DNA from: Deuterostichococcus epilithicus
Lineage: Eukaryota > Chlorophyta > Trebouxiophyceae > Prasiolales > Stichococcaceae
Length of the DNA: 64,000 nt
Assembly (NCBI GenBank): GCA_033439295.1
Contig: JAVTLE010000021.1
Coordinates: forward strand, 186,009 to 250,008
Reading direction: 5' to 3'
Shown here: positions 59,001-64,000 of the stretch, one piece after another
Layout of the letters: each line of letters starts with the position of its first letter
Numbering within the stretch: position 1 is the stretch's first letter
Translations under genes and position numbers: made by a program
The notes under the pieces: generated by a model
What the model saw: only the letters and a program-made list of their open reading frames with translations
Database searches by the model: none
What the model was told of the DNA's origin: nothing

Positions 59001-59747
59001 CTGGACCTGCTGAATTACAAGATGGTCGGCATCGCCGCCAAGGTGCCGCTGCCCCCTCCACCCACGCGACACGTTGGCTTTAGACCGCTGCCTTGCCCAT
59101 TACAAATTTGCAACACGCGGACAAGCCTGGTGTGCTGCGCCGCGGCCTGGCCCAGCCTGCCTCATCGGCGCTTGCGCGGCACCCATGTCCAGGGGTACAG
59201 CCTGTGGGCAGCGGCAGCAGCGTTGGTCCATCGATTTGTACTGGGACCGTCACTGCGCAGTCTGACGCGCTACAACCCACAGGCAGCGGCCGTATGGGCA
59301 TCTGCACATGATAATGCGCTGCCCGACCCGCCTGCTGACGTGTTGTGCAGCTGCGGCGGTGGGAGGAGGAGGGCGGCATGCCTGTGCTGGTCGGAGGCAC
59401 CGCTTTCGTCAGCCGTCCCATGTCCGGCGGCTACCGCCACCCCGACATCTTCAAGTGCGCATCCAGCCTCCTTGTTGGGGTTACGCTGTCCTCTTGTGTC
59501 GCTGCAAAGCCTGTGCAAGCGTCAGAAAGCCAGCCTCAGCGCTCTCGCCGGCTTCCATCAGTATAGAGGGGCCTCGCGGCCGAGGCGCTGTTGCTGAGGT
59601 GCTGCTGCTGTGCGCACCCGCAGGAGCTCGACGCATGGCGCGGCTCAGTCGCGCCAGCGACAGCTGGACCAGGAGGAGGGCCTGGAGCCGGACATTGCCG
59701 ACGAGGACTGGAACAACTCGGGGACGGAGGCCCGCGCCGGGCAGTGA
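53029..59747 (+). CDS. Pentatricopeptide-repeat (PPR-type) protein, probably organellar
   Basis: Well-supported exons: 53029-53202, 53365-53710, 53989-54139, an exon from about 54384, 54966-55051, 55253-55433, 55690-55776, 56061-56171, an exon ending at 56744, 57001-57157, 57442-57531, 57863-57979, 58281-58394, 58893-59042, 59351-59454, 59624-59747. The N-terminus (MRRLLLAVPPAAKQGLLQCA) is Arg/Leu/Ala-rich without acids, like a mitochondrial or plastid presequence. Helical-hairpin repeats recur: MERVREYLRHMWTFNHTPDV, PNAQCFFLAIMACAEAKELT, CLTGALLANARAGRLDDAAD, VTVPMLNAVVAACAQVGDLA, APDVDTYNALLSGCIRHGQN, LLEELRAAGWAPTAKTHELL. The APDVDTYNALLSGCIR signature supports PPR. Such proteins bind organelle RNA. 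Ala/Pro/Gly-rich low-complexity blocks interrupt the array (53380-53600, 56420-56640). The acidic end is DQEEGLEPDIADEDW. Two joins remain unresolved (54.55-54.97 kb and 56.17-56.42 kb). The exon 2 acceptor is a CAGCAG pair. Confidence 0.72.
54193..54240 (+). repeat. Diverged copy of the end of a PPR exon, lying downstream of it (101-bp offset)
   Basis: GTACAGCTCCTTCAAGCTCT...GCGCTCAAGGCGGCAAGG at 54195-54238 matches GTACACCTCCTTCAAGCTGT...GCCCTCAAGGCCGCCAGG at 54094-54139, offset about 101 bp. It contains an in-frame TAG, so it is not an alternative exon. Unlike the other ghosts it follows the exon and includes the 5' splice-site side. Confidence 0.78.
54888..54965 (+). repeat. Ghost copy of the PPR exon PNAQCFFLAIM (78-bp tandem)
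   Basis: The ghost reads RPKAQCCFLAIML against KPNAQCFFLAIMA, offset 78 bp (26 codons). Most bases between 54895 and 54935 are identical. The frame is open through both copies. The bases before the aligned start are AACATG-like rather than CGCAG, so the ghost's acceptor appears lost. Confidence 0.88.
58167..58280 (+). repeat. Ghost copy of the PPR exon LLEELRAAG (114-bp tandem)
   Basis: The ghost reads LLELRAVGPASTGRTHEL against LLEELRAAGWAPTAKTHELL, offset 114 bp and then 117 bp after a three-base deletion (one Glu). AG precedes both copies (AGCCAG and CTCCAG). The real exon is itself 114 bp, so the duplicate spans about a whole exon. Confidence 0.88.
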
Positions 59748-60654
59748 ATGGTGGGGCTGACACGTGCGGGGGAGGCCGTACGCCGGCATGAGTGCCCCTG
59801 GTCTGGCGATGGCTGCAGCCCGCATCCGGCGCGCTGCTGCGAGCAGGCGACGGCGGTGAATCTGCTGGGCGACGACTCGTCACGTTGATGTTTACCATGC
59901 CGTGATGTCGCCAGCTGGCACTCGTACTATGTCAGCGCTTTTGAGGGCCACCGCCAGTGGCATCTAGCCTGCTCCAACATGATTAGGAAAGGTTGTTGGT
60001 GAGCATCAACGAACAAGACTGTGCTCGCCGAAGGGCTGTACAACTGCGCGGTGCGACTCCTGTGACGACGTGGAACTTACCACCTTCTGCACCTCTGATC
60101 ACCTGATGTACCATCGTGGTCACCTCCGCGCCGCCGGCTGGCGTGCATAACTGCGTGTAGTAGTACTGACTTGCAGCGACCCTGCCGCCTGCTGTGCGAT
60201 CACTCGCTCCTCGCGGTCTTTCCCTGTAGCCAAGCCTCGTCACACTTGTCGTCAATCGTTTCGTGACGATGCCACCATCTGCGCCTCCCCCTGCCGGTGT
60301 CCATGCACTTCTGACGTGAGCCGGTGTCCTCGCTACATTGCCATCGCGTGTCTCTACTGCTGAACATGCTGGTACAGCTCCATTGGAGGTTCGGGACTCC
60401 CGATCGCGATGGGATGCGAGGAGAGGCTTGCTGATTTGTTATCAAGCTGACTTTCCGGAAACATATTTTCCAGTCGCCTTCCTCAGTGTTGCCAAGGGAG
60501 TACATAGACGGTTGAGCAGCTGCGCGCACATAGGGGCGGGGGCCAGGGTGACCTCGACAGTCGATACAGGTGATCAACCTGCCCGATATGCGTCAAATGA
60601 TGCACTGGACGTATCAGAATTGTTTTTTGATGGTTTGATAGCTGCAGATCCGGC
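59748..60654. other. Intergenic region between the PPR and multicopper oxidase genes
   Basis: About 900 bp without a supported gene or notable repeat. Contains the PPR 3' UTR and the oxidase promoter. Confidence 0.4.
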
Positions 60655-63600
60655 ATGGAGACGATGCAACGGGGAGACTTCGGAGGGATGGCATCAGCCA
60701 GGCTGGCTGTGGTGATCTCGGTCGCGTGCGTCGCCTACTTGGCGACGCCGGTCGACGCCGGTAGAGCAATGCTGCAGGGTAAATCATCAGTGTCAGGTGA
60801 GGCCAACCACTTGTGCAAAGTGCGACTTTTATATTCTCACGTGCACGTGCATGTTTTGTGCAGCCTTCGATCCAAGCCGCTCGCCAGGCCTGACATACTC
60901 CCAGATCCGCTAATGTCTCCGACGAGAACTTGGCGGCGACTCCTCATCGGGGCTGTTGCGCTGCTGGCAACGTCATGTTCCGGTGTGCACCTGATACTCA
61001 CCTAGTTGGGTGTCTGCTCAGGCGGCGGCAGCCCACTGACACCCACCACCCCGGTGGAGAGGTACGATTGGCGCGTATCCTTTCGCAAGGCGGCGCCCGA
61101 TTGCTTCGAGAAGAACATCCTGGTCGTCAACGGCATGTTTCAGCCTACCATCCGCGTCCGGCGCGGCCACATCCTGGAGGTGCTCCATTGCCTACCCTTT
61201 CGGCCAAGAGCATTCTGTGCGTCGGTTTGCAGTGCAGCTGGAGTATCAGCCGGCCTGCTTCTCGGTATGCTCAGCAGGGTCTCGCCGGTCCGCGCGCCAG
61301 CCTGTCCGCGCATGCAGCGATGTCCAGTGAGGTTGTGGTGCTTTCGTCATGATGCGGCCATGCACGGCTCAGGTGAACGTGTACAATGAGCTGCCGGACA
61401 ACTACCCGTCCATCACCAACGGCGGCGTCAGCATCCATTGGCACGGCCTGAGCCTCCGCGGCGAACCCTGGTGGGCACACGACCATCGCAGGGCCAGTGT
61501 TATGTAAACATCATCCTGCAGCCACACGTTGCCCGGTCATGACGAGCAGTGCGAGTGTAAGCTGGTGCAGGCTTGGCTGCGTTGCATGAGAAGGACTGCA
61601 CATGGGCGACGGGCCACCTCCTTGCGAGTGCGCTGCGAGTGAACGTGCGCAACCTGTGGCCGCTGTCCAAGCAGCGCTCGCACGACCTCAGCAAACACGA
61701 CAACGTCTGTGACGTGCAGCCTGCAGCGCTCGAACGTCGTTCACATAGCCTTTCTATTGCGCAGGTATGACGGCGTGGCTTTCGTGCAGCAATGCCCCAT
61801 TGCACCTGGCCAAAACTTCACGTACAGGTTCCTCGTCACGGATGCACCAGGCAAGGCCCGACCGTGCTCTGCAGCGCGGCAACGTCGCATAGCTGCCATC
61901 CCAAGCCGCCATTTGAAGTGCGCAAGCGTAGTGCTGCCATCTGGTGCATGCCTGGTTTGTGGCGTTTGTGCTGGACGGGCACTGCCCGGCTGAGGCTGCT
62001 GATCAGGCCTGTGGCGACGGCGCAGGAACCTACTTCTGGCACGATCACGCCAGCGGCAACCACGCTGACGGCCTGGCAGGGCCTCTTATCATAGAGCCCG
62101 AGGAGGGCACCCCGGTGCGCACTAAACCCTAAAACCTAAACCCTAAACCCTACCAGTGGACGCAGGAAAGGCGACGCTGTCACACAGTTGCATCTTGCAC
62201 CATTGCGAGTTGCGGTGGCTGCTCAGCAGTGCATGTGCGGGGTCCGTGGGCGCTGTTCGCAGCGCCAGCGTCTGGGCCTGCTCGGAAGCGTGCCGCGCAT
62301 CGCCAATGCTGGTGTTATCGGTTGCGGCTGTTGACATGCCCGACTGCCGCTGGCGCTCAGGTCCTGGACCAGTACGATGAGGAGAGGACGGTGTTCCTGC
62401 ACGACTGGTTCCACACCCAGGTGCCGCATTGCTGGAGCAACACGCACACCTAAAGCCTGCTCTGCAGCAGCCCGCCCCACGCCAGCGCATACTAGCACAG
62501 CTCTGTGTCCGTGGTGACTGCAGCAATCGGCTGATTCGCTCACAACGCGGCGCCAGTGCAGAACAAGGGCTGCTCGACGCATCTTCAGACTGCTTCGCTC
62601 ATTGGCCATCATGTTCTATGCAGGGTGACGTACTGGCCATGAGCCTGAACAGGTGTAGTTCACGAGTGCACTGCTGGTGCTGCGCAAATGTGAAGGCTGT
62701 GGCAGTGGCTCGGCTTGCATGGCACAGCCCTAGAGCAGCGTCAGCGATGAGCGCGCGCGCTACTTGCCGCCTTGCATTGCGCAGCGTGAGTCACCATGAC
62801 GAACGTGGCGCCGCCAGCTGGCCGGCTGCTCCCGCCAGTGCCCTACTGCACAGCGGGCACACATTTCCGGATCGACGCTCTGCAGGCCATTCGACCCAGC
62901 GAGGGTGACGGTCGGGCGCGGCGCCTGGAACTGGGTGCAAGTGCCGCAGGCGATCCTGATCAACGGCAAGGGGTACGCCATGGACTGTCCTCTCGGGTGA
63001 GTCATCTGTCCACAAGTGCAAACGTCCCCGTCCACCCTGTATGCATGGACTTCCCCGATCCCTTTCAGGGCAACTGGCCTCCAGACCCGCCCTGGTGCGG
63101 CAAGGGGCTCCGTGCATTTTGTGCAGGCCGCCGGGGGCGGCGAATCTGACGTGCGCCGTCAATCGATACACTGTCGCGCCTGGCCTCGCCGGCCAGCCGA
63201 TGGCGTCTGCCGCAAATCCAGGTGTGCATGAACCATGCGCAACTACAGAACACTGGACGAGCAACACCATGCATATAACTGATGTTCGGGGTTCCTGCCA
63301 GACCCTGCCAGAGCTACTGCTTCTCCAAATCGGAAAGTTGCACGTGCAGTTTGCACCTGCTCAGTGCCTGCAGCGACAGACAGCTGAGCGGCTCGCTCAC
63401 TCAGATTCGAAGTGCACCACCAACAGGCTGCTCGCACGCTGCACTGAACGTGGAGGCGAACAAGACGTACCTCATCCGGGTGGTGAATGCCGGCACGCTG
63501 AACATGCAGTCGCTGTGCTTTGAGGTGCGTGGGGCGTCCCACCCTGCAGCCTCTCATGTGCGACGCCATCTGTAAAAGAAGCAAACGGAGCACAGCTGCT

Positions 63601-64000
63601 GGCTGCTGCTGTTGCTAATTCACCTGCATCCTGTCCAACAGCCCCTGTAACGAGCACAACAGACTGGCTTGTGGCGCTTGACTTTTAATTATGTCGTCAT
63701 GCTGATCAGGGGCACAGGGTGTCGGTGGTGGCTGCGGACGCCTCGCCGACTGAGCCGCTGTCAGTGCCTTGCGTCGATGTGAACGTGGGACAGAGGTGGG
63801 CCCTCGATCTCTCCTCCCGCGGCTCTCTCTGATGCTTGCGCTGCACCCCTTCCTGCTTGCATGGCGTGCTGACGAGTTGGTTTCAGCATCAGGACGAGAG
63901 AGTGTGTAGTGTCTCTGCGCCGAGACGTCACCACGCAAGCCGCCTGCTGTTGGTGGAAGCCAAAACCAGATAATGACTGTCTGTGGCGCACAGATACGAC
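60655..64000 (+). CDS. Secreted multicopper oxidase (laccase/ferroxidase-like), 3' end beyond window
   Basis: Exons 60655-60796, 61022-61179, 61373-61470, 61765-61850, 62026-62114, 62361-62420, 62624-62652, 62886-62996, 63127-63221, 63427-63524, 63710-63795 and 63994 onward. Multicopper oxidases oxidise phenols or metal ions and reduce oxygen to water. The start has a signal peptide (SARLAVVISVACVAYLATPV); the ATG at 60688 gives a cleaner signal than that at 60655 in the same frame. Copper-site motifs: SIHWHGLSLRGEPWYDGVAF and GTYFWHDHASGNHADGLAGP, the first two HxH pairs. Other family landmarks are CPIAPGQNFTYRF, LNRPFDPARVTVG, AWNWVQVPQAILINGKGYAM, NPGCSHAALNVEANKTYLIR and VNAGTLNMQSLCFE; the edge reads GQRYD. 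The C-terminal copper ligands lie outside the window. The donor at 61850 is GC (CCAG|GCAAGG). For the exon at 63127 I preferred GTGCAG, because the nearer CAG at 63068 breaks the frame. Exact substrate unknown. Confidence 0.88.
62122..62150. repeat. Four telomere-like CCCTAAA units in a multicopper oxidase intron
   Basis: CTAAACCCTAAAACCTAAACCC... begins seven bases after the donor at 62115. One unit has an extra A. It is the longest interstitial telomere-type tract in the window. Confidence 0.85.

Noticed and set aside
62122-62150. Chromosome end or telomere
   Set aside because: Only four imperfect heptamers, inside an intron with coding exons on both sides. It is an interstitial motif, not a terminus.

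Overview
This window is high-GC nuclear DNA from a eukaryote, most likely a green alga (chlorophyte, possibly Trebouxiophyceae-like). The evidence is dense intron-rich genes with donors mostly GTGCG/GTGAG and acceptors GCAG, strong GC bias at third codon positions, plant-type telomere heptamers (TTTAGGG/CCCTAAA) scattered in introns, and protein families typical of algae and plants. Species cannot be fixed from sequence alone. No prokaryotic genes, tRNA, rRNA, CRISPR array or intact transposon was seen. Five bases or gaps are N (13122, 15532, 15651, 33607-33609), so this is a draft assembly.

Layout: two tandem Gly/Thr-rich LEA-like paralogues (+, 819-2681 and 4663-6859); splicing factor CWC22 (+, 7861-15798); ribosomal protein uL22/RPL17 (+, 16919-18878); threonyl-tRNA synthetase (+, 19448-27906); oligosaccharyltransferase catalytic subunit STT3 (-, 36391-28449); an otubain-type deubiquitinase (+, 37075-40393), divergent from STT3; an unrecognised protein with a Lys/Gln-rich middle and acidic tail (-, 43163-40899); a probable plastid-targeted coiled-coil protein (+, from 44024); an isolated likely C-terminal exon (-, 45493-45375); a GRAM plus VASt membrane protein (+, 46047-52388); an organellar PPR-type protein (+, 53029-59747); and the 5' part of a secreted multicopper oxidase (+, 60655 to the window end). 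Most genes are unrelated housekeeping functions (splicing, translation, N-glycosylation, ubiquitin editing, lipid transfer, organelle RNA metabolism). There are no operons and no sign of a functional cluster apart from the LEA-like pair. Exon models were joined by hand by matching reading phase across each intron; every stated exon set closes in frame unless I say otherwise.

The most unusual signal is recurrent and not gene-specific. In at least seven places the start of an exon is preceded, inside the upstream intron, by a diverged tandem copy of itself (unit about 78-154 bp), often with its own acceptor AG: 'ghost exons' in CWC22 (two), ThrRS (two), STT3, the unrecognised minus-strand gene (two extra copies) and the PPR gene (two). 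Similar-sized tandem duplications occur just downstream of one exon and in intergenic DNA. Other recurrent oddities are candidate GC-AG introns, two of them sharing the donor GCGCGCCG, and telomere-like heptamers lying shortly after 5' splice sites.
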